Positions 1 to 8,121 of a DNA stretch of 64,000 nucleotides are shown piece after piece. Within the stretch, counting starts at the first letter, position 1; the number at the start of each line of letters is the position of its first letter. Made by a program: the position numbers and the translations under genes. Source of the stretch: Streptococcus intermedius SK54 = ATCC 27335. Lineage in GTDB: Bacteria > Bacillota > Bacilli > Lactobacillales > Streptococcaceae. The notes beneath the pieces were generated by a model that saw only the letters and a program-made list of their open reading frames with translations, had not been told where the DNA came from and did no database searches. The DNA is taken from contig NZ_ATFK01000005.1 in assembly GCF_000413475.1 (NCBI RefSeq), positions 180,105 to 244,104 on the forward strand, written 5' to 3'.

Positions 1-2
1 AG

Positions 3-56
3 GGACTGTACGTGTTTGGGTATGTAAATTCGGAAACCCACTTTGTGACCCTATAG
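3..56 (+). CDS. 3' end of an unidentified upstream gene (partial)
   Basis: Frame 3 is open from the window edge to a TAG at 54-56 and reads LYVFGYVNSETHFVTL at its end, which looks like real protein composition. The other two forward frames give either an early stop or a Lys/Arg-rich tail that runs into the next start. Only about 17 residues are visible, so no family can be named. It lies 49 bases before the DegV gene in the same direction and could be its operon partner. Confidence 0.4.
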   Translation, partial: GLYVFGYVNSETHFVTL

Positions 57-105
57 GTAAGACAAGATTACGCAATTTACAGAAAATGATGGAGAAAAAA
101 GAAAG

Positions 106-975
106 ATGACTTTTAAGATTTTAACGGATTCAACAGCAGATCTTCCAGAAAGCTGGGCTTTAGAAAATGATGTTCAAATTCTCGGTTTGACCATTCAGCT
201 GGATGGAGAGACGTATAAAACAGTCGGAGATAAGAAACTAACGAGTGAGCAGCTTCTTTCTAAAATGGAAGCCGGTAGCCAGCCGACAACTAGTCAAATC
301 AATGTTGGCCAGTTTGAAGCTATCTTTCGTCACTATGCTGAGATTGGCATGTCAGTTCTTTATATTGCTTTTGCATCTCTTTTATCAGGAACTTATCAGA
401 GTGCAGTCATGGCACGGGATATAGTTTTAGAAGATTTTCCAGAAGCTGTCATCCAAATGATAGATACCAAGGCTGCATCTATGGGAGAAGGCCTTTTAGT
501 GATGAAAGCAGTAGAAGCAAAAGCTGCTGGGCAAAGTTTAGAACAGGTAGTAACCTTGATAGAATCCTTACTGCCAAAAGTGCGTACTTATTTCCTCGTG
601 GATGATTTGAACCATCTCATGCGAGGCGGACGGATTTCAAAAACGGCAGCTCTCATGGGGAATTTGGTCAATATAAAGCCGATTATTGCTGTTAAAGCAG
701 ATGGTAGGCTAGATTCTGTGGCTAAAGTTCGTGGTAAGAAAAAAGCTCATGCTGAAGTAGTGCGCATGACTTTGGAAGGTATTTCTGATCCACGTGTGGT
801 AATTGCTTATGCAGGGGCAAACAGTCAGGATGTGGCTCAAGTATTAAAAGAGCAACTTCTTCTGTCAGATCAAGTTAATGAGGTTTTAATCCTACCATTA
901 GGTCCCGTTATTACCACCCACACTGGTCCTGGAACTTTGGGATTATTTAGTATTGCCCATGAAAATCAAGATTAA
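106..975 (+). CDS. DegV family fatty-acid-binding protein
   Basis: This 289-residue protein has the DegV hallmarks: the N-terminal DSTADLP motif, a central SGTYQSA segment and the MRGGRISK motif near residue 175. DegV-fold proteins bind a single fatty acid, and in Gram-positive bacteria FakB members present it to the kinase FakA for phosphorylation. Which acyl chain this copy prefers, and whether it is a true FakB, cannot be read from sequence. The length is normal for the family. The ATG at 106 follows a purine-rich GGAGAAAAAAGAAAG ribosome site. Confidence 0.9.
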   Translation: MTFKILTDSTADLPESWALENDVQILGLTIQLDGETYKTVGDKKLTSEQLLSKMEAGSQPTTSQINVGQFEAIFRHYAEIGMSVLYIAFASLLSGTYQSAVMARDIVLEDFPEAVIQMIDTKAASMGEGLLVMKAVEAKAAGQSLEQVVTLIESLLPKVRTYFLVDDLNHLMRGGRISKTAALMGNLVNIKPIIAVKADGRLDSVAKVRGKKKAHAEVVRMTLEGISDPRVVIAYAGANSQDVAQVLKEQLLLSDQVNEVLILPLGPVITTHTGPGTLGLFSIAHENQD

Positions 976-991
976 ACGGAATGAAACCGTT
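975..991 (+). terminator. weak terminator-like hairpin after degV
   Basis: AACGG at 975-979 pairs with CCGTT at 987-991 around a 7-base loop, followed by CTTTCAT. The stem is only 5 bp, so it may be weak or not functional. Confidence 0.35.
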
Positions 992-1017
992 CTTTCATAA
1001 ATAATTTACCAAATATA

Positions 1018-1047
1018 TTGACTTTTACCCCTAAAATTTGGTATGAT
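1018..1047 (+). promoter_or_regulatory. rplM-rpsI promoter
   Basis: TTGACT at 1018-1023 and TATGAT at 1042-1047 are separated by 18 bases. A TG at 1039-1040 makes it an extended -10. It lies just upstream of the structured L13 leader. Confidence 0.8.
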
Positions 1048-1057
1048 AGTAGGCGGT

Positions 1058-1134
1058 ATTGTTTACCCCATTTGTAAGGCCCCGGAACCTTCCAAATAAC
1101 TTGCGGACCGGAACATCCGCCCTGTAAACAAAAA
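1058..1134 (+). ncRNA. L13 ribosomal protein leader (autoregulatory mRNA structure)
   Basis: The leader between the promoter and rplM is G/C-richer than its surroundings. It is closed by TTGTTTAC near 1058 pairing with GTAAACAA near 1127-1134. Inside lie CCCCGGAACC and GCGGACCGGAACATCCGC segments that can form internal stems. The position in front of rplM matches the L13 leader class known in Firmicutes, in which ribosomal protein L13 is thought to bind its own mRNA and reduce expression. The assignment rests on position and the visible closing stem, not on a covariance search. Confidence 0.7.
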
Positions 1135-1156
1135 CGATATTCATATAGGAGAAATC

Positions 1157-1603
1157 ATGAACAAAACAACATACATGGCTAAGCCAGGTGAAGTTGAACG
1201 GAAATGGTATGTAGTAGACGCTACTGATGTACCTCTTGGACGCCTTTCTGCTGTTGTAGCAAGCGTGCTTCGTGGAAAAAATAAACCAACCTTTACACCA
1301 CACACTGATACTGGTGACTTCGTAATCGTTATCAACGCTGAAAAAGTAAAATTGACTGGTAAAAAAGCGACTGATAAGATTTACTACACTCACTCTATGT
1401 ACCCAGGTGGATTGAAACAAATCTCAGCAGGTGAGCTTCGCTCTAAGAACGCTGTTCGCTTGATTGAAAAATCAGTTAAAGGTATGCTTCCGCACAATAC
1501 TCTTGGCCGCGCTCAAGGTATGAAGCTGAAAGTATTTGTAGGCGCTGAGCACACTCACGCTGCACAACAACCAGAAGTTCTTGATATTTCAGGACTTATC
1601 TAA
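1157..1603 (+). CDS. rplM: 50S ribosomal protein L13
   Basis: This 148-residue protein is a full-length uL13, an early-assembly protein of the large ribosomal subunit. Recognisable segments are [15 protein letters not shown] near the N-terminus, the [13 protein letters not shown] block in the middle and the [17 protein letters not shown] motif near residue 110. AGGAG at 1147-1151 precedes the ATG. It is co-transcribed with rpsI 19 bases downstream, the universal L13-S9 pairing, and is probably regulated through the structured leader. Confidence 0.98.
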   Translation: MNKTTYMAKPGEVERKWYVVDATDVPLGRLSAVVASVLRGKNKPTFTPHTDTGDFVIVINAEKVKLTGKKATDKIYYTHSMYPGGLKQISAGELRSKNAVRLIEKSVKGMLPHNTLGRAQGMKLKVFVGAEHTHAAQQPEVLDISGLI

Positions 1604-1622
1604 GGAAAGGAACAAATAAGCT

Positions 1623-2015
1623 ATGTCACAAGCACAATATGCAGGTACTGGACGTCGTAAAAACGCTGTTGCACGCGTTCGCCTTGTTCCAGGAACTGGT
1701 AAAATCACTGTAAACAAAAAAGATGTTGAAGAGTACATCCCACACGCTGATCTTCGCTTGGTTATCAACCAACCATTTGCAGTTACTTCAACTGTTGGTC
1801 AGTATGACGTTTTCGTAAACGTTGATGGTGGTGGCTACGCTGGTCAATCAGGAGCTATCCGTCACGGTATCGCTCGTGCCCTTCTTCAAGTAGACCCAGA
1901 CTTCCGCGATTCATTGAAACGCGCAGGCCTTCTTACTCGTGATGCTCGTATGGTAGAACGTAAGAAACCAGGTCTTAAGAAAGCTCGTAAAGCTTCACAA
2001 TTCTCAAAACGTTAA
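1623..2015 (+). CDS. rpsI: 30S ribosomal protein S9
   Basis: This 130-residue uS9 has the [14 protein letters not shown] start and the conserved basic tail ending in Ser-Lys-Arg, which reaches the ribosomal P site. It is complete and directly follows rplM. The last ~50 bases of the gene, including the stop codon, recur twice further right (7864-7913 and 12648-12698). The 3' end of this gene therefore looks like a used integration site that was rebuilt at each insertion. Confidence 0.98.
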   Translation: MSQAQYAGTGRRKNAVARVRLVPGTGKITVNKKDVEEYIPHADLRLVINQPFAVTSTVGQYDVFVNVDGGGYAGQSGAIRHGIARALLQVDPDFRDSLKRAGLLTRDARMVERKKPGLKKARKASQFSKR

Positions 2016-2045
2016 TTAGTTACTGGACAGCAGAATACAAACGAA

Positions 2046-2075
2046 AACACTTTGCATCTTGCAAGGTGTTTTTTT
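2046..2075 (+). terminator. rpsI terminator
   Basis: AACACTTTGCA (2046-2056) pairs with TGCAAGGTGTT (2060-2070) around a 3-base loop and is followed by a T run. Its sequence is unrelated to the terminators that follow the two displaced rpsI 3' ends. Confidence 0.85.
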
Positions 2076-2147
2076 CTATGAGAACTGGCGGTGCGCAATT
2101 AGGATAGCTCTAGCGACTTTAGTCGCATAGAGATATGCTATGCACAG

Positions 2148-2729
2148 TTGCCTCAAGAAAACAATGCTTCTTGGTCCACCCTGTTAGACAAGCTTCAAAA
2201 CCAAGGAATCCAACAGGTTTCTCTTGTAGTTACAGATGGCTTTAAGGGGCTTGAGCAGATTATCAGTCAGGCTTACCCATTAGCTAAACAACAATGTTGC
2301 TTAATTCATATTAGTCGAAATCTAGCTAGTAAAGTGAAACGAGCAGATAGAGCGGTTATTCTGGGGCAATTTAAAATGATTTATCGTGCTGAAAATTTAG
2401 AAATGGCAGTACAAGCTTTAGAGGACTTTCTCGCCGAATGGAAACCAAAGTATAGGAAAGTCATGGAAAGTCTTGAGAAGACGGATAATCTTTTAACTTT
2501 TTATCAGTTTCCCCACCAGATTTGGCACAGCATGTATTCGACAAACCTCATTGAGTCTCTTAACAAAGAAATCAAACATCAAACGAAAAAGAAGGTTCTT
2601 TTTCCTAATGAGGAGGCTCTGGAACGTTACTTAGTTACGTTGTTTGAAGATTATAATTTCAAGCAAAGTCAACGAATCCATAAAGGGTTTGGTCAATGTT
2701 CTGATACACTTGAAAGCTTATTTGATTAA
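2148..2729 (+). pseudogene. IS256-family transposase, C-terminal half
   Basis: The 193-residue reading frame matches the second half of IS256/Mutator-type DDE transposases: a VVTDGFKGL strand carrying a catalytic Asp, QQCCLIHISRN, and the C-terminal STNLIESLNKEIK with the catalytic Glu. Full-length members are about 390-400 residues, so the N-terminal half with the first Asp is missing and the TTG at 2148 is not a genuine start. The right IS end is probably near 2750-2775, where the sequence is rich in TTTACACA and ATTATTGACA. A small hairpin (GCGAC-tta-GTCGC, about 2113-2126) lies at the left break. This is a dead fragment inside the first rpsI-bounded block. Confidence 0.85.
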
Positions 2730-2859
2730 CACTCCGTAACTCTACTTGAGTGTTTACACATAATTATTGACAGTATCAAAAAATAAAGTATATTGTTTTC
2801 ATCATAATATAATTAGATATCAGTATAGAGAATTTTATCTATATATCAGATATCAGCAA

Positions 2860-2888
2860 TTGCTTTTGCTGTCATTTTTCGCTACAAT
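2860..2888 (+). promoter_or_regulatory. promoter of the DUF6110/P-ATPase operon
   Basis: TTGCTT (2860-2865) and TACAAT (2883-2888) lie 17 bases apart. They stand just before the AAGGAGG ribosome site at 2895-2901. No obvious metal-regulator palindrome overlaps them. Confidence 0.7.
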
Positions 2889-2909
2889 AGTTACAAGGAG
2901 GAAATAAAC

Positions 2910-3188
2910 ATGTTAAAAGAAGTATTAAACGTCGCAAAAGTTGCGAAAAAATCATCTCTCTTCTTAGGAGGGGTAGCATTTGGGACGCTTGGCTTGAAAG
3001 TCTTAGCAAGTAAAGAAGCTAAAAAAGCCTATTCTAAGGCCTTGGCTAAAGGTTACAAATTGAAAGATGGACTGGATGCATCTGTTTCTGTTGTAAAACA
3101 ACACGGTGATGATGTTTTACAAGACGCTAAATATTTATACGAACAGGAAAAGAAAGAAGAACAATTAGATAGCCTGATAGGTGAATAA
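2910..3188 (+). CDS. small membrane-associated protein, DUF6110-type partner of metal P-ATPase
   Basis: This 92-residue protein has a short glycine-rich hydrophobic helix (FLGGVAFGTLGLKVLAS, about residues 18-34). A KEAKKAYSKALAKGYKLKD stretch and a charged helical tail rich in Lys/Glu follow. The layout resembles the small PacL (DUF1490) proteins encoded beside CtpC/CtpG/CtpV metal ATPases in mycobacteria, which bind metal and scaffold the pump. Here its stop overlaps the start region of a P1B-type ATPase. I infer that it is an accessory subunit of that pump. Family membership is from memory, and no metal-binding motif is obvious in the tail. Confidence 0.7.
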   Translation: MLKEVLNVAKVAKKSSLFLGGVAFGTLGLKVLASKEAKKAYSKALAKGYKLKDGLDASVSVVKQHGDDVLQDAKYLYEQEKKEEQLDSLIGE

Positions 3189-3189
3189 T

Positions 3190-5253
3190 ATGTCTTTTAA
3201 AGTGCTACACAGAGGATATCAACATATCCGATTGTCATCCTCGTTTTCACTGACCTTGGATATTCAAGCTTATCTTCGTTCCTTGGCTAGAGATGAAAAA
3301 GGGATCGACTCTATTCAGTTTTATATGGATCAGCAGCACTTTACTCTACGTATGAGAGAAGGCTTCTCTGTATTAGAAAATGCAGAGGCCTTTTTAAAAA
3401 GAATTGATAAGGGGAAAGTTTCGGACTTGATGACTCTTCCCATTCGTAGAGAAGAGAGTGCTTATTCAATTGTATCGGGTGCAGCGATTAAGCGTTGTCT
3501 GTTTCGAAGTTTTGTACCCTACCCTATTCGTTATATTTGGACTTGTTATCAGGCTTTGGGTTATGTCAAAGAAGCCTATCAAACTTTAGCGCGCAAGGAA
3601 CTAACCATGGAAGTCTTGGACTGTTCGGCCATTTTGTTGTCCTTGTTTATGAACCAATCCAAGACAGCTAGCAACATCATGTTTATGCTTGATCTGGGTA
3701 ATCATCTGGATCAGTGGTCTTTGAAAAAAACAGCAACAGATTTGGAACAAAGCCTTCTTGCTAAAGAAAGTGATGTTTTCTTAGTGCAGGGAGACATGGT
3801 CATCAGCATCAAGAGTTCTGATGTTCAAGTAGGTGATGTATTAGTTGTCTCCCAAGGGAATGAAATCTTGTTTGACGGCCAAGTGGTTTCAGGATTAGGC
3901 ATGGTCAATGAGAGTTCCTTGACTGGAGAGAGCTTCCCTGTTGAAAAGAAAGAGGGAGATTCTGTATGTGCGAATACTGTTTTGGAAACAGGAGAGTTAA
4001 GAATTCGTGTGACTGATAATCAGATAAACAGTCGTATTTTGCAACTCATCAATCTAATGAAAAAATCTGAAGAGAGTAAGAAGACAAAACAACGTCATTT
4101 TATTAGGATGGCAGACAAGGTTGTAAAATATAACTTCTTAGGTGCTGGTTTGACTTATCTGTTAACAGGTTCGTTTTCAAAAGCCATTTCCTTTTTATTG
4201 GTGGATTTTTCATGTGCTCTAAAAATATCCACACCTGTAGCCTACCTTACGGCCATAAAGGAAGGTCTAAATCGAGAAATGGTTATTAAAGATGGTGATG
4301 TATTAGAAAAATATCTGGAAGTGGATACTTTCTTGTTTGATAAAACGGGTACCATCACGACGAGTTATCCTTTGGTTGAAAAGGTTCTTCCTTTCGGAGA
4401 TTATACTGAGAAAGATATTTTAAGAATAAGTGCATGTTTGGAGGAACATATCTATCATCCTATTGCCAATGCAATTGTTAAACAAGCTGAAATTGAAGGC
4501 ATTGAACACGAAGAAATGCATGGCAAGCTTCAGTATGTTGCAAGCAAAGGGATTAAATCGCAAATTGATGGTCAATCGGTTGTCATTGGAAATTATGTAC
4601 TAATGCAAGACGAACAGGTAAGAATTAGTTCTGAGCAGCTGGCCTTGATTGAGCAATATAAGACTCATTACAATTTATTGTTTTTGGCTTATAAGAAAGA
4701 ATTAATTGGGATGTTTTGTATCCACACTCCCTTGAGAAGCGAGGCGAAAGCTGCATTGAAAAAGCTAAAACGCCAAGGGAAAAAACTGATTCTGGCAACT
4801 GGTGAAACGTTGGCTAGAACAGAAGAGTTGGTTAAAGATCTGCCATTTGACAACGTCTATACTGATTTAAAACCAGATGGTAAGTTTCAGTTGGTTCAGG
4901 AATTACAGAAAGCTGGCCGAACTATTTTGATGGTTGGAGACGGGTTAAACGACTCTGCTGCCTTGACGCTTGCAGATATTGGGGTTGTGATGAATGAAAG
5001 TGCTGATATTTCTAAGCAGATGAGTGATATTTTATTATTAGATAATCGTTTAGATTTCTTCGAGGAATTGAATTCTTTATCTGAATCGTTGCAGAAATTA
5101 ATTCAAAGAAATATTCAAGAAACAGTTGTAATAAATGGAAGTTTAATTGGATTTGGGTTGTTAAATTGGTTAAGCCCATCTAATCTTTCGATATTGCACA
5201 ATCTGACTACTTTAAGAATCGTCCTTCGTAGTCTTTCTATTAAAAGTAGGTAA
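3190..5253 (+). CDS. P1B-type heavy-metal-translocating ATPase
   Basis: This integral-membrane metal pump of about 687 residues has all the cytoplasmic P-type motifs. They are the TGES actuator loop (NESSLTGESFPVEK), the phosphorylation site DKTGT, an HPIANAI nucleotide-binding His-Pro, and the hinge GDGLNDSAAL. The metal-binding transmembrane motif is unusual: DFSCALKISTP, giving Ser-Cys-Ala where most P1B pumps have Cys-Pro-Cys. The substrate is therefore uncertain, with Zn, Mn, Fe or Co all possible. There is no N-terminal Cys-x-x-Cys domain. I chose the ATG at 3190 because AGGTG at 3179-3183 is correctly spaced; a GTG at 3181 is the alternative. It is translationally coupled to the small DUF6110 protein. 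Confidence 0.88.
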   Translation: MSFKVLHRGYQHIRLSSSFSLTLDIQAYLRSLARDEKGIDSIQFYMDQQHFTLRMREGFSVLENAEAFLKRIDKGKVSDLMTLPIRREESAYSIVSGAAIKRCLFRSFVPYPIRYIWTCYQALGYVKEAYQTLARKELTMEVLDCSAILLSLFMNQSKTASNIMFMLDLGNHLDQWSLKKTATDLEQSLLAKESDVFLVQGDMVISIKSSDVQVGDVLVVSQGNEILFDGQVVSGLGMVNESSLTGESFPVEKKEGDSVCANTVLETGELRIRVTDNQINSRILQLINLMKKSEESKKTKQRHFIRMADKVVKYNFLGAGLTYLLTGSFSKAISFLLVDFSCALKISTPVAYLTAIKEGLNREMVIKDGDVLEKYLEVDTFLFDKTGTITTSYPLVEKVLPFGDYTEKDILRISACLEEHIYHPIANAIVKQAEIEGIEHEEMHGKLQYVASKGIKSQIDGQSVVIGNYVLMQDEQVRISSEQLALIEQYKTHYNLLFLAYKKELIGMFCIHTPLRSEAKAALKKLKRQGKKLILATGETLARTEELVKDLPFDNVYTDLKPDGKFQLVQELQKAGRTILMVGDGLNDSAALTLADIGVVMNESADISKQMSDILLLDNRLDFFEELNSLSESLQKLIQRNIQETVVINGSLIGFGLLNWLSPSNLSILHNLTTLRIVLRSLSIKSR

Positions 5254-5310
5254 GAGACCGAGAAGCTGAGGTTATAAAAACTAAAAGGAGTTGTCTCATT
5301 TGAGAATAAC

Positions 5311-5861
5311 GGCTCTTTGTCAACTGTAGTGGGTTGATGGAAAATTATACCCTGGAGAGGACCAAATTGGTTCTCTCCTTTTTGATGTTCAATGCAATGA
5401 GGATTCTAGTTTTGAAGTTTTAAAGTTCCGGAAGCCAAAAGCATTTCGTTTGATGATCTTGATGAGGTTATTAGTAGCTTCTAGTTTTGCGTTTGAGTAG
5501 GGCGGTTCTAGTGCATTTATGATCTTGCTCTTATCTTTCAAAAAGGTCTTAAAAACAGTTTGAAAAATAGGATTTACACAAGAAATTGTTTCTTCAATAA
5601 GCTCAAAGAGATGGTCAGCTTGTTTCTCTTGAAAATGAAAGAGTAATAGTTGATAGAGGTCATAGTGCTCTCTAAGTTCTTGAGAGTATGCAAGAAGGTT
5701 TTCGAGAATCTCTTTATTGGTCAAGTGTGAGCGAAAAGTTGGGAGATAAAAACGTTTATCACTGAGTTTACGGCTCTCCTGTTGAATGAGTTTCCAGTAA
5801 CGTTTTAGTGCCTTATGTTTGTGTGATTTCCGATGGGATCGCAACACCTTGGGCGGTTTGC
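5311..5861 (-). mobile_element. IS1167-like (ISL3 family) insertion sequence remnant
   Basis: On the minus strand the sequence encodes the C-terminal third of an ISL3-type transposase, including KPPKVLRSH, YSNAKLEATNNLIK and RNAFGFRNF. One frameshift near 5400 separates this from the true tail (RILIALNIKKERT), whose stop is at 5345-5347. The right terminal inverted repeat is visible as GGCTCTTTGTCAACTGTAG from 5311. A hairpin at 5354-5378 lies in the last codons. The 5' two-thirds of the transposase and the other inverted repeat are gone, so the element cannot move. It is joined directly to a DUF898 gene fragment at about 5861. Confidence 0.8.
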
Positions 5862-6052
5862 AGATGCAAAATTGGAAAACCAAGCATACGGTAGTGGATG
5901 GTCAACGTCTGTACTTTGACGGGACTGGAGCACAACTGTTCGGTAACTGGATTAAGTGGTTTCTTCTAACCATCATCACGTTTGGAATCTATGGCTTCTG
6001 GTTGCAAATAAAAATGGAGCAATGGATTGTCAAACACACTCATCATGTTTAA
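5862..6052 (+). pseudogene. DUF898 (YjgN-like) membrane protein, C-terminal fragment
   Basis: About 62 residues remain: HTVVDGQRLYFDGTG, a transmembrane helix (WIKWFLLTIITFGIYGFW) and an HTHHV tail. In intact streptococcal DUF898 proteins a first helix pair and a similar linker precede this part. The N-terminal half is missing and the reading frame instead runs out of the IS remnant. The fragment therefore most likely reflects a deletion or insertion that fused the two. The function of the family is not known. Confidence 0.65.
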
Positions 6053-6178
6053 TCATTAAACTGCGTCTTCTTTTATAGGAGATACCGTTCTTCCTTCTTT
6101 GAATAAGGAATCTAAAATTTCTGGCTTTCTCTATCTGTTCAATTGATAGATTTCTTCAGAAAAAGGCTGTAAAATTTT

Positions 6179-6187
6179 TGATATAAT
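6179..6187 (+). promoter_or_regulatory. extended -10 promoter upstream of the DUF389 gene
   Basis: TG at 6179-6180, one base, then a perfect TATAAT at 6182-6187 forms an extended -10. No good -35 is seen. It lies 143 bases before the DUF389 start; the leader between holds nothing I recognise. Confidence 0.5.
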
Positions 6188-6329
6188 GTTAAGGATGGAC
6201 TGATGGCTACTTAAAGGAAAATTTTCAAAAGAATAATAGGTGAGAATTTAAAGTATGTAAGATTGGACAGAAGTCTCTCTACCATCATCCAGGCAGAAAC
6301 AAAATTATATGAAATAAAAGGAGTAACCG

Positions 6330-7376
6330 ATGACCGGAAACTATTCAACACGGGAATACCGTGAGAAATTATATGATGATCTTCATGTTCGATTAAGAGA
6401 TACAGTGATTTTGATGTGTGCGATTTTTATTGCCTCTATAGGTCTAAATATGAATTCAACAGCTGTCATTATTGGAGCCATGCTGATTTCCCCTCTTATG
6501 ACACCGATTGTTGGACTCGGATTTGGTTTAGCTATTTTTGATACGCGTTTAATCAAGCAATCTCTAGAGGTTTGATTTACTCAAGTATTGGTCAGCTTGC
6601 TTGTATCGACTCTGTATTTTTGGATTTCTCCCTTATCTTATGCAAGTAGCGAGTTGATTGCACGAACCTCTCCAACCATTTGGGATGTTCTCATTGCTAT
6701 TGCTGGTGGGATAGCAGGTGTCATTGGTTCAAGAAAAAAAGAAGCAAACAATATCGTGCCAGGAGTAGCCATTGCAACAGCTTTGATGCTACCTATCTGT
6801 ACTGCAGGCTATGGTTTAGCTAATAGAAATGTACGATTTTTATTTGGGGCTCTCTATCTTTTCTTGATTAACTGTGTCTTTATCATACTAACCAACATTG
6901 TTGGAACAAGAATTTTGATGAGAAAATCTCCTTTAAGTTCATTTAAAGAGCTAAACATTAAAATGAAAATTGGCTTGATATCCTTGATTGTATTATTGGT
7001 TCTTCCAGCCAGTTATTCAGCAGTCACTCTGACGATAGATCAAGCGCGAAAAGAAGGGATCAAACAGTTTGTAGGAAAAGAGTTCGCCAATCATACGGTC
7101 ATTAATCAAGTCTACAAGTCAAGGAATAATGAATTGGTCTTGACGGTTGTTGGAGATCCAATTTCAGAAGAATTAGAAACCATTCGCCAAAAACAAGCCT
7201 CTTACGGTATTCAATCTGTTCAATTGAAAGTCAATCAAGTCCATAATTCGACAAAATTAGATAGTGAGACGACCAAGAAATTTTACGAAAACATTGACAA
7301 GTATATCGATCAAAAACTCTCTGAAAAAGATTCACAAAACGATCTCGTAAAAGAAAATGAAGCAGACAAGGATTGA
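6330..7376 (+). pseudogene. DUF389 (TIGR00341) membrane protein interrupted by an in-frame stop
   Basis: Two reading frames, 6330-6575 and 6588-7376, lie in the same frame and are split only by a TGA at 6573-6575. Together they give about 348 residues of a DUF389 protein: [19 protein letters not shown] helix, GGIAGVIGSR loop, GVAIATALM-PICTAGYG segment, then a soluble C-terminal domain with Lys/Glu-rich tail. The usual Met-Pro-Pro of the family reads Met-Leu-Pro here, a second change at a conserved spot. I read it as a recent pseudogene. The downstream half could restart only at a TTG without a good ribosome site. A sequencing error or stop readthrough cannot be excluded. Confidence 0.75.
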
Positions 7377-7550
7377 GGACGATGAACTGAATAGGTTTTT
7401 ATGCCGTGTTTTTCTTGTTTGTTCTTCTTTCTTACCTATAACGAAATAAAATTGATGAATACGAGATTTTTCTTTAGATGAAAGAAAGTACATAGAAGTA
7501 AGGGGTAGTATAAATGAGTAAAGTATTTTACTGAAAATTCAATTTATAAA

Positions 7551-7603
7551 AAAACAACCAGAAAGAAAATATTAATTTTGCGGTTTTTCTTTCTGGTTGT
7601 TTT
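7551..7603. terminator. strong bidirectional hairpin
   Basis: Nineteen bases at 7551-7569, beginning AAAACAACCAG, are the exact complement of 7585-7603. The A-rich and T-rich outer edges let it work as a terminator from either side. It lies 175 bases after the broken DUF389 gene. Confidence 0.75.
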
Positions 7604-7693
7604 CTGATAACGGAGGTTTGCTCAAATGCTATAAGAAATAAATTAGGAGGTCTATCATCTAAAAAAATGTATGTAACAAAAAATAATTTAACT

Positions 7694-7760
7694 AATGGTG
7701 TGAACTTTTTAGTATTTATCAGCTCAATTCGTGTATTTTTAGGATAAAGTTCACACTATT
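7694..7760. repeat. 15-base inverted repeat with 37-base loop
   Basis: AATGGTGTGAACTTT at 7694-7708 faces AAAGTTCACACTATT at 7746-7760, with one G-T type mismatch. It is not followed by a T run. It could be a remnant of element termini or a recombinase-binding site close to the rpsI copy at 7864. Confidence 0.5.
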
Positions 7761-7863
7761 TAAATGAAATATATTCAAATTAGATGAAATTGTTCTTTCT
7801 GAAAACGTGGGAAAACATTGATTTTAAGCCCATCTTGGAACTTATTCAAATAGAAATGTTTCC

Positions 7864-7913
7864 AACCAGGCTTGAAAAAGGCTCGTAAAGCGTCACAATT
7901 TAGTAAACGTTAA
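7864..7913 (+). repeat. displaced rpsI 3' end, copy B (putative attachment site)
   Basis: These 50 bases encode [15 protein letters not shown] and a TAA, identical in protein to the end of rpsI at 1966-2015 but with several synonymous base changes. There is no gene upstream of it. A TAATTC-gaga-GAATTA palindrome follows directly. Site-specific elements that integrate at the 3' end of a gene leave exactly this trace. The synonymous divergence argues for an imported or old copy, not a recent tandem duplication. Confidence 0.85.
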
Positions 7914-7937
7914 TTCGAGAGAATTACAATAAATACA

Positions 7938-7966
7938 AAGAGCACCTTTCGGGGTGTTCTTTTTTA
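7938..7966 (+). terminator. terminator after rpsI copy B
   Basis: AAGAGCACC (7938-7946) pairs with GGTGTTCTT (about 7953-7961), one wobble, followed by a T run. It closely resembles the terminator behind rpsI copy C, so the two displaced ends carry related downstream flanks. Confidence 0.8.
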
Positions 7967-8078
7967 TCGACACTTTGTAGATTTATAATTGGGAATCTCG
8001 TTGAATGGTATCAGGTAAATGAAAAGATTCGTTGATAATATCCTATTTCTTCGTACTTTAGTCTAATACCTATAATGT

Positions 8079-8120
8079 AAAAAACTCTAGCTATCAGGTA
8101 GTTGATAGTTAGAGTTTTTT
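8079..8120. terminator. mleR terminator (bidirectional)
   Basis: AAAAAACTCTAGCTATCA (8079-8096) is complementary to TGATAGTTAGAGTTTTTT (8103-8120) with one mismatch. On the minus strand the stem ends in a T run directly after the mleR stop. Confidence 0.85.
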
Positions 8121-8121
8121 T

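Larger units (their letters stand above)
7377..8121. other. 745-base non-coding stretch ending in an rpsI 3' copy
   Basis: No credible gene was found on either strand. The stretch holds a strong bidirectional hairpin (7551-7603), an imperfect inverted repeat (7694-7708 with 7746-7760) and a displaced rpsI 3' end with its own terminator. The last part is the terminator shared with mleR (8079-8120). It looks like the degraded border of an integrated element. Confidence 0.6.

Noticed and set aside
1031..1420. Minus-strand open frames of 129 and 64 codons opposite the rplM leader and gene
   Set aside because: They are antisense shadows of rplM and of the structured leader, with no ribosome site and no natural composition.
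5354..5383. Hairpin GGAGAGGACC / GGTTCTCTCC plus T run taken as terminator of the P-ATPase gene
   Set aside because: It lies within the last codons of the IS transposase remnant and is a known feature of that IS end, so it is not evidence for a dedicated ATPase terminator, though it may act as one.
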